A DNA stretch of 64,000 bases from Mantis religiosa. Lineage: Eukaryota > Arthropoda > Insecta > Mantodea > Mantidae. Below are positions 1-11,345 of this stretch, one piece after another; the first letter of the stretch is position 1, and the number at the start of each line of letters is the position of its first letter. The stretch spans positions 154,908,006-154,972,005 of the forward strand of contig CM060955.1 of assembly GCA_030765055.1 (NCBI GenBank), written 5' to 3'. Both the position numbers and the translations under genes were made by a program. Below the pieces are notes generated by a model. It did no database searches and was not told the DNA's origin. It was given only the letters and a program-made list of their open reading frames with translations.

Positions 1-660
1 CCAGAAATGGAGCAATTACATTCCTCTTTTCCGAATAATAAGCTCAATTTTTCACTTATACTTAACGAACACAATCTTATTACATACTTAACTGTCTCAT
101 GTAGTTACTTTCTTCGCACACAAAGTCGTTCCAACGTAACAAAACACTACCGTCCCCTAAGGTACAGATTTTTTAAAACTAATCCAAGCCAAATATGAAT
201 AAGAATCATCCACGCCTACCATAATAAAAACATTTAATTTTGGGTAGGATGTAACTTCTCCTCTACCTGTAATGTATGTAAGGTAAGTCAGAGGAAGATG
301 ACATACTTAGCGCTTATGTTGCTTTGGCATTGAAATGGAAATAGAGAAAATATAAAAAGTATCTCAAGATATTTCTGTACCCATATATTTAATTGTTACC
401 GGGAGAAACATTAACCAGTGTTCCTAAATGTGAAGACATAAAATGGTACAATTAAACTAATTGCTAAAAAACTTACATCTTACCCGATCATTAGGGGAAG
501 ATGAGAGCTAACAGTGGGGAAGATAGAAGAACGTGCGGTAAGATGCAACGACACGAAGTTTGAAATTAAAAAAATAAAGTAAAAAGAGCATTTGCATTAC
601 AACATATAAGATACTTTATAAAATGTAAATTTAACGCATGTTAGAGACATGATATTTCGC
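1..660. repeat. AT-rich non-coding flank with fragments of recurring blocks
   Basis: No coding region is supported. The first 35 bases resemble stretches near 37085 and 51637 (shared words around 'atggagcaattaca'). The stretch at 237-300 resembles the 'ctcctctacct' module found in every X block. The remainder is AT-rich sequence in which I see nothing recognisable. Confidence 0.5.
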
Positions 661-668
661 CAAGGCAT

Positions 669-1066
669 TGTTCAGCTGAGGTGGCGCGAGGGACGAGTTC
701 AAAGAGACGGGCAGTGGAGTGTGGAGATAAAAGCTCGCCGAAACGGAGAGGGGGGGGGGGAAGGAGACGGATTTCTGGTAAGTTCGTCTTTATTCTAGTA
801 CCATCCTGATTGTTTGAGAACATTCCGGATAGTAAGTAAGCTATAAAAAAGAACCCACCGTCCGCCACTGGGACAGTTGCTAATTGGACACCTGTGCGCG
901 AACAGCTGTGTGACCTGTGTTTGTGGTCGATGACCTTGCAAGTTGTATTGTGTATGTGACGTAATTCTGTGACTGTCAGGCTGACTAAGTGTTTCTAAGG
1001 AAATAAAGGGCAATTTTTGGTGTCTGTAACCTGGACTATTAATATCACCAACACAAAAAGTCACCA
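669..1066 (+). mobile_element. Solo LTR of the recurrent Ty3/Gypsy family
   Basis: This is a stand-alone LTR. It starts TGTT and carries the family landmarks in order: a G-rich U3 with 'gagttcaaagagacgggcag', the 'tgattgtttgagaacattcc' module, a TATA-like 'ctataaaaa', a 'gtgacgtaattctg' module and an AATAAA signal. It ends near '..aaaaagtcac'. No primer-binding site follows, unlike the W-block copies. It carries a run of about 10 G in U3. Family assignment rests on 35405-36560, where the same LTR abuts a Gypsy integrase. Clear target duplications were not found. Confidence 0.7.
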
Positions 1067-1079
1067 TACAATATAAAAA

Positions 1080-2230
1080 GTTTATTTTGTTTATTGTTTG
1101 TTATTATGCACCCTGTTACGTAGAATTGAACATTAATATAAATTTTGGAAAAATTCTTTCGATTAATATCTTTCTAAGGTTTAATTAAATCTCTGCTGTA
1201 GTGGCAATACCTGTAGTTTACAATTGTGTTGGACTTTGATTTTCTCGGCCGTGTTTGGAAATTTGGTTGTGCTTTTTAATGAGTTACAGGAACCTCGGTA
1301 GTATTTCCAAGTTTAGGAGCTGCTTCGAACACTCGATTGATTAAGAAAATTCTGGTATTTTTCAAGACTATTAATTTTACAAGTTTAGTGGTTCTAAAGA
1401 AGCTAAAATTTCAACATATCCGCGTTTAAGTTCCACTTCAAGAAACCTCCACTACTGACTCCAAAAGTCTATCGGAAGATGTTTGTACCCTAAAAAAATA
1501 TTGCGAAAAGTTTAGTATTTAGTAAAAAAAAATTTAAAAGTTTAGTTTGATGTAACAAATTCGGAATATATTAACATTCCCGCTGTCGTAAATGGAGCTG
1601 CGGGAAGTATCACTTATAGTGTTGCCGAGGCATTGTTGTACTGCCATCGCAAAGAACAGCCGGCGCGTGGGCGAGCGCTGAACGCGTGCCGCGAAAGAGA
1701 TAAAGACACAGAGATATTCTGAAATTTCCCACTGCATCGTGATTGTTACCAAACGAACGACTGAATTCTAAAACAATGTCCGGAGTGTTAGTTGCCAGTG
1801 AGTTGTTATTTGTGTGTGTGCAGCTGTGTAGTAATCTGAAGTGTACCACAGTGAACTCTTTCGTTTGTTTACGTGTGGTGACTTATGAAGCAACGACCTT
1901 AAAGACTGCTTTGTGTATGTTACGTCATTCTGCTCCTGTTAGGGTTGTACAAAGTGTGTTTTTATTGAAATAAAGAGCATTTTGAATTTCTGCAAACATG
2001 ACTTTGAATTATACGAACCCACAAAGATACAATATGTTTCTAGAAATTATTAAATATCTTGCTTAAGTGGCATGGTTTAATTATCTCTCGCCTTTCTGAG
2101 TTCAGAAATAAATGCCGTTGTGAGAGATTTAACTAAATTATAAACATGGTCAATTACCCATTTTTGTTTGATGTACATTAATATAAGTTAACTAAGGACG
2201 TCATAGAAATAATTTTGAAAAAATGTATCA
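1080..2230 (+). repeat. Block V, first copy, interrupted by an LTR
   Basis: Modules around 1195-1620 and 2032-2230 match in order those of 10320-10890 and 59280-60310. Shared words include 'gtcgtaaatgg', 'ttaactaaatta' and 'acgtcatag'. The copy is split by a foreign LTR at 1634-2031. Non-coding. Confidence 0.65.
1634..2031 (+). mobile_element. Diverged solo LTR related to the W-block gypsy LTR
   Basis: It begins TGTTG after 'gccgaggca' and ends near 'cacaaagataca'. The distal half is collinear with the recurrent gypsy LTR: 'gtgaactctttcgt', 'ttacgtcattctgct', 'gaaataaagagcat', then 'acgaacccacaaaga' where the family has 'cgaacccagaaagtcaca'. The proximal half is different and GC-rich. It sits inside a V block, which supports insertion. 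I infer a separate subfamily of the same Gypsy lineage. Confidence 0.5.
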
Positions 2231-2231
2231 A

Positions 2232-2819
2232 GAACCAGAAGGAAAGCAAATATGAATCATCATATAATATTCAGTTACAAAGAACCTGCATTGTTGTTAA
2301 TGTTAAAAACGGTAACGTAAAAAAGTCTACACAAACAACTATGGCAAAATGTTACATGGGAACAGGTATAACGTAAAAGCCTCTATATCCTTTGGTGGTA
2401 AAAAGTTTTGACACTATTTGTGCCATATGATTTCAAATGTAACGTATAACACGTGTTTAATTTCTCCATAATTGCACCCGCACAATATCTTAACTGAACA
2501 AATATGTGTTTACCTTTTAAACTAATTTTATGTTAGTTGACGTGGACAGTTAAGTAGCTTAGAAAAGAAAATTCATAACAAGAAATATCATCTTAAGTAA
2601 GGCAAATACAGTCCCTTCAGTTGTAGGAATATGTACATTTCTTTTCGCAGCTCCAACTTCCTTGCAACACTTTATCTCTACTTAATCATCTTCCCTGACA
2701 TTAGAATGAATACAAATTCTAAATCACTCGCCTTCCCTTATTCCGCTTCGCCCGCTGCTGTAGTGGTTTTTAATTCAGGAGCGTATCGATGTAAGAACGT
2801 TTGCACTTTCTTATTGTGA
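2232..2819. other. No recognisable content
   Basis: AT-rich sequence with short open frames only. I see no similarity to the other blocks and no coding signature. It may be diverged repeat. Confidence 0.4.
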
Positions 2820-4860
2820 TTCTAATATCTTTGAGAAGAGATATTAAAATCTGTCATGGAAAACTTAAAATAATCATTCTCTTGGCAATTCACAAATTCT
2901 TCGCTCAGTCGCCTTAGATTGAGATTGCTTTGCTTTAAGAGCCACGACCTTATACCTATATGGATCTGCTCTTACACATTCAACATTTTCGAAGAAGTTT
3001 CTAATTAACGGACATTGTCTTATTTCGATTTTCTTTTTAGCTCCAGGTGATACCAAAATATATATTTATTTATACTGTAAACCTGACAATTAATTTTTTA
3101 GTGGAGTGCAATTTCTTCTCTACCTACTTTGTATATACTACTTAACACTAAAAGGAAAGCACCACAAAGAAAACCGGTACAAACTTGCAGTTCAAGTGGC
3201 ATGCATGTTTGCTGAATAGCTGTGACTACAGCGACACAGTGGAAGAATCGTGCAACACAAAGTACACGAAGGAAGCAATGGATGTCGCGCAAGTTGTAAT
3301 TGCTATGTGTATACCGATATGTCTTATTTATTAAGAATATTTTACAACACATTAGAACTTCGACTTTCCTTTCTAAGTTTAAACCATAACCTAAATGTGA
3401 TCAATGGAAAATTGTAGCTATATTGTACACATAAACCAAAATAGACCGAAAGGAAATATGGAATTTTAAAACAAAAGTCTCCTTAACCTGTATAAGTAGC
3501 AGAAATTTAACTGTTCATTTGCATTGTTTATTCCTATTCTTAACCATGTCAATAATAATTCTTTTTAATAACTGTAACACGCTGTAAATGTTGCGTCCAT
3601 AATTCAATAACCTTAGTCTTTCTAAATAAGGTTCTCAAGTGGGTACAGAAAAGCTGTGTACGTTATGACGTTGACAGTAGACATTCGTACGATCACAAAC
3701 ATTCTGCTTCATAATTTATTGTCTGCATTCCTACGTAGCAATTTTAGTATATTCATGTTGATCATCATCATTGTAACATTGAATGAAATCAGCCTGTGCC
3801 GACAATATCTGTCTTTTAAGATTGTGCTTAGGTATTTACATCCCTGTTTAGTAAGCGCTAAACCGCGGTTTAGGTGCCATAAAAGAATTACAAATGAAAG
3901 TACTACAAGAAAACCTAGTCTTTATATAAATAACACTTACAGACACAGACTCCAAATTAAGGTACCTTAAACATTAAGAGCGTCTGTAAACAACTAAAGA
4001 AGAAAAAAGAGAGGTAGACCTTGAGCTGTAGTGAAATACCCCAAAGCTGGTTGCTATCTGATAAACCGGTTATCGAGCTTTCCTTGCATGGCCTGTAGCT
4101 AAAAAAGCCACGAGAACCTCTAATTTGATGTAAGTAATGATAAATTCATAAAAATGTGGAACAATCCAGAATTGGTTAACTCCACGAAATAAAATGTGTT
4201 TAACGTAAATTCCGTGTCTTAACGAGATGTACAGTTTTTATTATCTCTTACAGTTTACCAGTTATACAAACGTCATTCAGAAAAAGGAGAACTTAAATGT
4301 CTTACACATTTTTCATAAAATATCTCACACATACGATATTATAATCAAAATTGCGGCAGCAACATTTTATAAATTTAAACATTTTTAGCAATTTTATATA
4401 TAAAGTTTGTCTGTAGTGTTGTATTATCTTAGAAGATGCTGAAATTTTACATTTCGTTGTATGCTATTCCATATATCGCTAGCAAAAGTTAAAGACATAT
4501 GAACGCTTGCCAATGCTCAAGCGCAGGGCTGATGTCGAGCGTGGTTCTTGTATCGACAGAGGTTCTGTACATAGCACGTTTTACACGCCAGCAAAGGTTC
4601 TGCCAATTTTTCCGGTAATTAAACAGGACATTGAATATATCTAAAATATTAAGATCTTGCCTTGACCAACGTCACAGCAGTGGAACACCAAGCACGGTTT
4701 CCAATCCAGTTACTCCCTTTCTGACTTCATAGATCTTTCCCGGGGATTGATATACAGGTACTCTGTTTTTTTCTAAGGATGAAGCTGCTTCACTACAAAT
4801 TCGTGACACTGTATGTGCACTACCTATTACGATTTTGATCTCATTAGGATCTCATCTCAT
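2820..4860 (+). repeat. Block X, copy 1
   Basis: This long non-coding repeat recurs at 8500, 22216, 40888 and 51230 in the same orientation. Ordered landmarks are 'tttgagaagagatattaaaa', 'ctcttggcaattcacaaatt', 'ctctacctact', 'gactacagcgacacagtgga', 'ataccgatatgtctta', 'agcgctaaaccgcggtttag', 'aactaaagaagaaaaaagag' and 'cagtttaccagttatacaaa'. Small open frames inside are not conserved between copies, so I call none of them genes. Confidence 0.75.
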
Positions 4861-5745
4861 CTCATATAGCACGTAGGCCACCATGCTGGCCCCATTTTTC
4901 CTATGCCCCAAGTGTTGGCATCCCCGGGAGGAAGGATGATGCTAAGGAGATAGACGGCGGCTGACCCAAGGAGCCATGACAGTACAGAGGGCAGGGTACC
5001 TACAGTTTACTTGGATAGAAACCTCACCCGACAGGCCGGGACAATGAACACGCTCCCCTACAGCCGGACGGCAACGAGCCCAGCAAACAAGACCTAAAAG
5101 TCCCAGGCAGGTTGTCAGAGCCCCAAAGGTCACTGGCAGGAGGTCCAGTAATAGCCCAAGCAGAGTAGAGGAAACTGGCACCCGACCTACCGGAGGAGGA
5201 AGTAGTCTTCCACAGACCATACTCTGGCGAACGCATGTTGTAGCCTCCCGTAGGGGAGGGATACGTTCCATTCAGCTGCCATGGTGCGGACGCTGCTGAC
5301 CACTAGCACCCATGGTACCTCTAATGTTACAAGACAAACCTCGGGCCGAACATTCGAGTCCCTGCCTGATTGGAAGTTGTTCGGATTGGGTTGGACTCGA
5401 CGGGCAGTGGTTCCCGATACCCGTGGGAGATCGGGTACGTCTCCGGACGCGTACTAGCCAGCATAGCTAGTAGAAGGTCTGCTAGAACACCAGGCGACGC
5501 TACCGAGGTCATATTGGTAGCCTTCACATTTTCGATTTGACGTATCCACTTCCATCCCCTCATGAGTCCACAGAACCAGATGGAGCGGCCTTGGTAATAT
5601 CTAGGTCTTGGCCTATGGAAAGCCCCAAGGAGGCGCCTCGCGCTTCTTCGAGACAGCTCGGTACCTCCCTGGTCGTCAGAGCGGGGGGAGGGTTAGTTTT
5701 CACTCTGTGTGGATTTCCCTTGTATATACCCACGAGTTTATATTT
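4700..5745 (+). mobile_element. Gypsy internal-region remnant upstream of LTR (W block, copy 0)
   Basis: The stretch 4700-5240 is collinear with 25255-25790, 42450-42980 and 56900-57420, and in each case leads into the same gypsy LTR. Shared words include 'ggatgaagctgcttcact', 'gaccaaggagccatgaca' and 'accggaggaggaagtag', the last being polypurine-like. The word 'tgccccaagtgttggcat' could be the remains of a Gag CCHC knuckle, but every frame is interrupted. The part at 5320-5700 is GC-rich and has no partner in this window. Confidence 0.45.
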
Positions 5746-5760
5746 ATGTTGCAAGCGGAT

Positions 5761-6149
5761 TGTTGAGGTGAGGCGGCGCGAGTGTTGAGTCCAAAGAGAC
5801 GTGCAGTACAGTGCGAAGATAAAGGTTCGCCGTAGAGGTGAGGGGAAAGAAAAGGATTTCAGGAGAGTTGGCCTTTCTTCTAGCACCGTCTTGATTGTTT
5901 GAGAACTTTCCGTGGAGCGAGAAATCTATAAAAAGCGAACAGCTGCACGCCACTGGAAACAGTCGCTAATTGAACGCATGTCCGAGAACAGATGTAAAAG
6001 TGAACTCTTTTGTGGTCGAAGACCATGTAAGTTGTATTGCGTATGAGACGGAATTCTGTTGATGTACGAAGTGAATTTCTACGAAAATAAACAGCAAATT
6101 TTAGTGTTTGTAATTTGGAGTTTTAATTTCACGAACCCGGAAAGTCACA
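5761..6149 (+). mobile_element. Gypsy-family LTR, the longest-U3 copy in the W blocks
   Basis: This 389-bp LTR begins TGTTGAGGTGAGGCGG and ends '..gaacccggaaagtcaca'. U3 includes 'gtccaaagagacgtgcagta' and 'ctagcaccgtcttgattg'. Then come 'tctataaaaagcgaac' (TATA-like) and 'gaaaataaacagca' (AATAAA signal). Unlike the three copies at 25807, 42999 and 57441, this one keeps its full U3. It is followed directly by a tRNA-Leu-type primer-binding site. Confidence 0.75.
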
Positions 6150-6151
6150 AT

Positions 6152-6168
6152 TGGTGTCAGGATTGGGA
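6152..6168 (+). other. Primer-binding site, tRNA-Leu type
   Basis: 'tggtgtcaggattggga' lies 2 bp after the LTR. In the better-preserved copy at 43303 it reads TGGTGTCAGAAGTGGGA, complementary to the 3' end of a eukaryotic tRNA-Leu (..TCCCACTTCTGACA plus CCA). This placement marks the preceding sequence as an LTR. Confidence 0.65.
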
Positions 6169-6170
6169 CC

Positions 6171-6283
6171 AAACAATCAAGAAAGAAGAGCTCTCCAGAA
6201 ATCCGTCTCCTTCCACCCACCGTTTTGGCGACCTTTTTCCTCCGCAGTGCACTGTCCGTCTCTTTGAACTCAACACTCGCGAT
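6171..6283 (-). mobile_element. Inverted copy of the LTR U3 start
   Basis: Immediately after the primer-binding site the sequence becomes a reverse-complement copy of U3: 'ctctttgaactcaacactcg' mirrors 'cgagtgttgagtccaaagag' at 5780-5799. The two arms share the variant 'gtgttgag' that other units lack, so the arms of this unit were made or homogenised together. The outermost 'gccgcctcacctcaaca' seen in other units is lost here. Confidence 0.65.
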
Positions 6284-6370
6284 ATTTTGAGTCTCTGTGC
6301 TACTTACTTTTGTGTTTACCGTCCTTCTGCTATTAGAGCCCTCGTAATTCCAATTTCTTAGGTGATAAGT

Positions 6371-7960
6371 CACTTTTCTTCCCCATTACCCCATACTTCC
6401 TTTAACATTAAATCTCACAGGTTCTCTAGTCTTTCACTGCACGCATAGAAGTTTAAAAGCATTGGTATAATACAGAAGAAGTCTATTGACAAAATAAAGC
6501 CATGAGTTCTAACGATAAACCTTTGAAATGCCCAATAAATTTGCATGGGCACATAATAAATACCATAAATACACACAATAAATATACTCTTACGGCAGCT
6601 GACAGTCAACTTAGCAGTTGTACCAACATATGCTTACAAAACATCCCACAAATCATCATAAAATATCCCTGAATGGTTCTTATGTATCATTCAATCATTG
6701 TTACATCCAAAGTTGTCATTAATTCAGAGTTAGGCTGAAATAAGTTCATTTTTATGACTGAAATTCAGTTTAGAGTAATATTTTGGCCACCTGTGTAAGG
6801 TTTCCTCCAACGTTGGGACATATTGCACGGTGAATGAGTTGGGTGAAATCATGCTCAAATGAGTCCAGGGTCCATAGATCTTAGAGTTACCTGACATTCA
6901 TCTTGAAGGATAAGGGAAGAACACTATCCAGGTAACTCACCCTGACCGAGATTCTAACACGGGAACTCTGTAAGATAGTAAACATTATCACTTAGGTGGA
7001 AAAAAGCAATAGGCATAATTTAACTGCCTCAAGGTGATAAACGATTCATTAAAATCTGATTGGTTAAAGGTTACATTCCGTTTAAGAATTATATTCTAAT
7101 AAAACGGCTTAGTAATTGACAGAATACCTAACCAATGAAGACACTCGCAAATTAAGGTGATCTGTAAAGGAAAAGCGGACCTAACGAACACAAAGGAGTA
7201 CAGAGACATAGCACTAGAGAATACTCAGTACAAGATACTCTCAAAATTAATAATAAGCGATCACAAGACTGTGTATTCACAGCTTCCACCATTTAATATG
7301 CAGAAAGGAGTCTTATCACGACCCAACCCAAGGTGTGTATGTGAATTGTGCTGTCAAACGTCTAAAAGATAAACACAGTGAACTATATACGAAAAGGCTG
7401 AGAACAATTGAGTTTATGAAACCGTAAATAATCATATAACAATGCATATTAATGTGACTTTTAAGTTTAAATATTCCAAAAGGTACAGTAGAGGAAGTTG
7501 ACACAAAGTTGACTGAAGAAGCACTCGAAGTTTATTACAAGAATGATGGATATTTTTAGAATACATAGGATCTCAATAAAAGTAGTGTAAAATGACGTTA
7601 AATTTATAACAAGTCAAACTATCTTAGTTACAGGACAAATACTCCCAGATACGATGTGACGTATAGCACGTCAGGTCATTCATAAAACTTGTCGTAACAA
7701 ACAAGTCTGTATTAACTGTAGTCATGAGAAATTGATAAAATAAACTGTGTAAATTGTGATCTAGAGCTGACAGCAGGGAACGTACAATATATGTATTAGA
7801 ATCTAAATGTTGAGAAATAGAGAGTTGGAGCTCATGTATGTTTAAAGACGAGGAACTCTTTCGAACTATGATTTTTTGTGTTCGTAGAATTAAAAGTACA
7901 ATTTTCCGAAATTCTAAATGTTCTTTATTTCCGTAGAAATACACTGTTCAATTCTCACGT
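6371..7960 (+). repeat. Block Y, copy 1
   Basis: Closely matches 27780-29340 over about 1.6 kb, with shared words 'tcactgcacgcatagaa', 'tccacaaatcatcat-like', 'cagaaaggag' and 'gacgtataacacgtcagg'. A reverse-oriented SINE lies inside at the same place in both copies, so it predates the duplication. A fragment also recurs at 37120-37230. The short open frame at 7157-7372 is present in both copies but diverges, and I do not call it a gene. Confidence 0.75.
6795..7000 (-). mobile_element. tRNA-derived SINE, reverse orientation, degraded
   Basis: Read on the minus strand, the degraded head includes 'gaatctcggtcagggtgagt' (box B region). The body word 'aactctaagatctatgga' and the tail '..caacgttggaggaaa' follow. 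It corresponds to the better copies at 26430-26583 and 58040-58214. The head is eroded ('gattctaacacgggaac' on the plus strand), so it is inactive. Confidence 0.6.
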
Positions 7961-8499
7961 TACAACATTACATCATATATACAACACAATTTTCCAAGGT
8001 TGATGACACTAACAAACAGCGCTCGGATTACATCAGCTCTCGTTACAACAACACTCTACAGCTGTTTACTGCTTACCCTCCCTCTTGGCGAGTCGTCGCC
8101 TTCTTAAATACCTCATTGATAACTTCCAGAGATAAATAAAAAACAACTATTCTCTGTCAATCTAGATATCACTAGAACCTTCCAAACGTGAAACCCTATC
8201 TGTGCCGGCAAGTCCTTTATCTCAGCTATCTTGATTTGCCGGCTCGGTATGTACACTAGCCGCGCTATCGTAGATAACGGGTTCGCGACAGCACATAAAG
8301 CAGCTCAACTCCGTTCTCATTCTAAAGATACTAAATGATAGACCAGATTCACGTAATCAGCAACAAATCTATGCTTTAGTTTTAAAGGATTAATCTGCAG
8401 GATATCCCTGTGTGTTATCCTTGAAGATGCTGAACATTGGTATTTACCCGACTTTTCAGTTCTCGTTTGCGGATAACTTATTTTAAGATTCACATGGTA
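7961..8499. other. No recognisable content
   Basis: AT-rich sequence with a more GC-rich patch at 8190-8300. I see no match to the recurring blocks and no supported gene. Confidence 0.4.
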
Positions 8500-9950
8500 C
8501 TAATACTTTTATTTCCATTAAAATCTTGATTTTTATTTTTTGGGTAGGCTTCGTTTTCTCCTCTACCTACTATGTATGTAATACTTAACACTAAAAGAAA
8601 AAGACACGAAGAAAACCTGTACAAACCTGCAGTTCAAATGTCCAGCGTGTTTCTGAGTAGCTATGACTACAGCGACACAGCGGAAGACTCGTGCAACGCT
8701 ATGTACACGAAATAAGCAATAGATGTCGCGGAGTTGTAATTGCTATTTCTATACCGATATGTCTTAGCTATTAGGAATCCTCTACAACAAATTGGAACAT
8801 CGACTATCTTTTCTATGTTTGAATCATGACACAAATGTGAGCGATGGTAAATTGCAGCTATATTGTACACATAAACCAATTTAGACCTAAAGGAAGTATT
8901 GAACTCTAGACTGAAAGTCTCCTAAACCTGTATAAGTAGCAGAAATTCAACCCTCAATTTGCATTGTTTATTCCCATCATTCTAGATCTGATCATGTTTT
9001 GAAAACCGCTTACGCTATGAATGTGCCATCCATAGTTCAATGACCTTGGGTTTTCCAAATAAGATGCTCAACTGGGTACAGAGGAGCTGTGTGCGTTATG
9101 ACGTTGTTTGACAGTAGAAATTCGTACCATCACAAACATCCTGCTACATCCTTTACTGTCCACATTCCTGCGTAGTAGTTATCGGAAATTCCTGTTGATT
9201 ATCATGTTTTAACTCTGATTTAAATCAGCACTGTGGCGGCAATATCTGTATTTTAAGATTGCACAGTGCTTAGGTATTTATATCCCTGTTTAGTTACTTG
9301 GATGCACTTTTTCATAAGTGCTAAAACGCGGTTTAGGTGCCATAAAAGAATCCCAAATTAAAGTTACTTTAACAAATCCTAGCCTTTATTTAAATAAACT
9401 GTAGAGACATAGACCCCAAATTAAGGTACTTTGAACATTAAGAGCCTCTATAGACAACTAAAGAAGAAGAAAGAGAGGTGGACCTTGAGTTGTAGTGAAA
9501 TACCGCAAAGGTGGCCGTTATCTGATAATCTGGAAATCCAGGTTTCCTTGCATGGCCTGTAGATAAAAAAATCATCACAGCCTCTAATTGGATTTACTTA
9601 TGATAAATTCCGACAAATGAGAATCAATCATGAATTGGTTCATTCCACAAAAGAAATATGTTTGACATAAATTTTATGTTTTAACGAGATGTTCATCTAC
9701 TATTATCTCTTACAGTTTACCAGTTATACGAAAGTCTTCCAGAATAAAGAGAACCTCAAAGACATTTGCATTTGTCATAAAATATCTCACACATACAATA
9801 TAATAATCAAACTAGTTGCAGCAAATTTTTAAAAATTCAAACATTTTTACAGTTTTGTATATAAAGTTTGCGGAATATTTTCTTAGAAGATGCTGAAATT
9901 TTGTATTTCGTTGTATGCTATTCCCTATACCGAATCCTGAAAGAGGAATG
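8500..9950 (+). repeat. Block X, copy 2 (5' end missing)
   Basis: It enters the X block at the 'gggtaggc..ctcctctacctac' module and follows copy 1 through 'gactacagcgacacagcgga', 'ataccgatatgtctta', 'aaaacgcggtttaggtgcc', 'gaggtggaccttgagttg' and 'gcatttcgttgtatgcta-like' words. The 'tttgagaagagatatt' start is absent. Non-coding. Confidence 0.7.
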
Positions 9951-9954
9951 TCTT

Positions 9955-10072
9955 TCTAAACTCCATGGAGCCTGGGCTCATTTGACCATCATTTCACCCG
10001 ATCCAATCATCGTGCGATATGACAACGTTGGAGGATGTAAGTTACAAAAAGAAGGAAAAAAAGATTTGCTGT
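9955..10072 (+). mobile_element. 3' tail of a tRNA-derived SINE
   Basis: 'ccatggagcctgggctcatt' followed by 'gtgcgatatgacaacgttgg' and an A-rich tail matches the distal half of the SINE at 39786-40053. The tRNA-like head is missing, so this is a 5'-truncated insertion near the end of an X block. Confidence 0.6.
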
Positions 10073-10139
10073 GAAATAACTGTGGTTCACACCTTGTTCT
10101 TTCTAACTAAGATGCTCAACTGAGTACGCAGGTTCTATG

Positions 10140-10960
10140 CTGTTAGGATGATCTTTGACATGGTGTGAGTACATTACATTTGGTGCTAGGCTTTCGTAAC
10201 ATCAGAGAGATTCTGCTTTTTATTTAGATTTATATTTTCCAAACTCGTGCACATTCGTACGCATTACTGAACATTTCCATGCATTTGTAACATTTGTAAC
10301 ATTTCAATAAATCAGCACTGTAGCACCAATACCTCTAGATTGTATCATACTTTGGTTTTGTAGTTCTGCTTGGAAATTTGATTTGCTTTATAGTAAGGCA
10401 CTGAAAACGTGTTTAGTTTGATTCCTATTTCGGATATTGAGTTTATTGTTCAAATTCTATAACATCTGACATTCTCCAGGGTCTTCGTAGTTTAACAAAC
10501 TGAATGGATCCAATGAAGGCCGACATGTCCGTGATTAAGTTTCTCTTTTAAATAACAAACTCTGCATACTGAATGTCTGAATTCTGTCACAACATGTTTC
10601 TACCCCGAAAAAATAATATTAGTAGTAAATATACTCATGGAACAAATTCAGTTAATAATTCGGTTGTCGTAAATGGTGATGAAGCAAGTATTATTTTTAT
10701 ACTTCTATGTTTTATTTTATATTTTGGTTAAATCGAAACTTTTAATGGACTGTTTCTCTTCTGAGGGAAGAAATAAGTACAGTTCTCGGAGAACTAACTA
10801 AATTATATAATTTGTAAGTCGCCCAATTGTATATTTGATGTAGGAAAATGTTTAGTAATGACGTCATAGCAATAACTTTTAGTTTGATATCTTTAGTGCT
10901 CTAAATATGTTTAGTAAATAAGAAGAAATATTCTTCATTAAAACTCAGGTTGCTAGAGTG
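10140..10960 (+). repeat. Block V, copy 2
   Basis: Follows 59110-60305 closely ('ggtgtgagtacattacattt', 'atcagcactgtag', 'actgaatgtctgaattctgt', 'ggttgtcgtaaatgg', 'ttctcggagaactaacta', 'aatgacgtcatagca'). It serves as the empty site for the TA-flanked insertion at 59793. Non-coding. Confidence 0.75.
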
Positions 10961-10994
10961 ATCAATGCTTAACAATGCCATACAGAATTACTGG

Positions 10995-11345
10995 AAGTTT
11001 GGGGTAGACAGACTTTACCATATCGTACTGTTGCTGGATGGACGAATGCATTTAGTAGAGGAAGGGAAGACATGGAGCTGGCACCCGCAATCAGCAAGTG
11101 ATGATGTGTATGTGAATGCTGTTAGGCCACAGCTGGGAGAACATCATTGTTGGACAGATATGAGTCCATGTGATTTCGACCTTTTTGCCGAAATGATATT
11201 ACCATTTAGAGGACTTCGCTTTAGAACCAGACATACAACTATACCAGTAGTAGAGCAGTCTGTTTGATATTAGGACAACAAGACGCTGTGGATAGCATAC
11301 GTCGCTGAAGTGTGGAGACGAGTTCTTCTTGTTGGAGCAAATTAC
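10995..11345 (+). pseudogene. Mariner-family transposase remnant, internally deleted
   Basis: The open frame 10965-11267 joins two separate parts of a mariner-like transposase. An N-terminal-type piece 'GRMHLVEEGKTWS' is followed by the C-terminal block 'WTDMSPCDFDLFAE', which matches the family's 'SPxDYDLFPxxKxxLRG' region. After a stop and frame change, '..QQDAVDSIRR' at 11276-11310 continues the C-terminus. The catalytic centre between the pieces is absent, so it is inactive. Three shorter copies of the C-terminal part occur in the W blocks at 26584, 43771 and 58215. Family assignment is by motif only. Confidence 0.6.
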
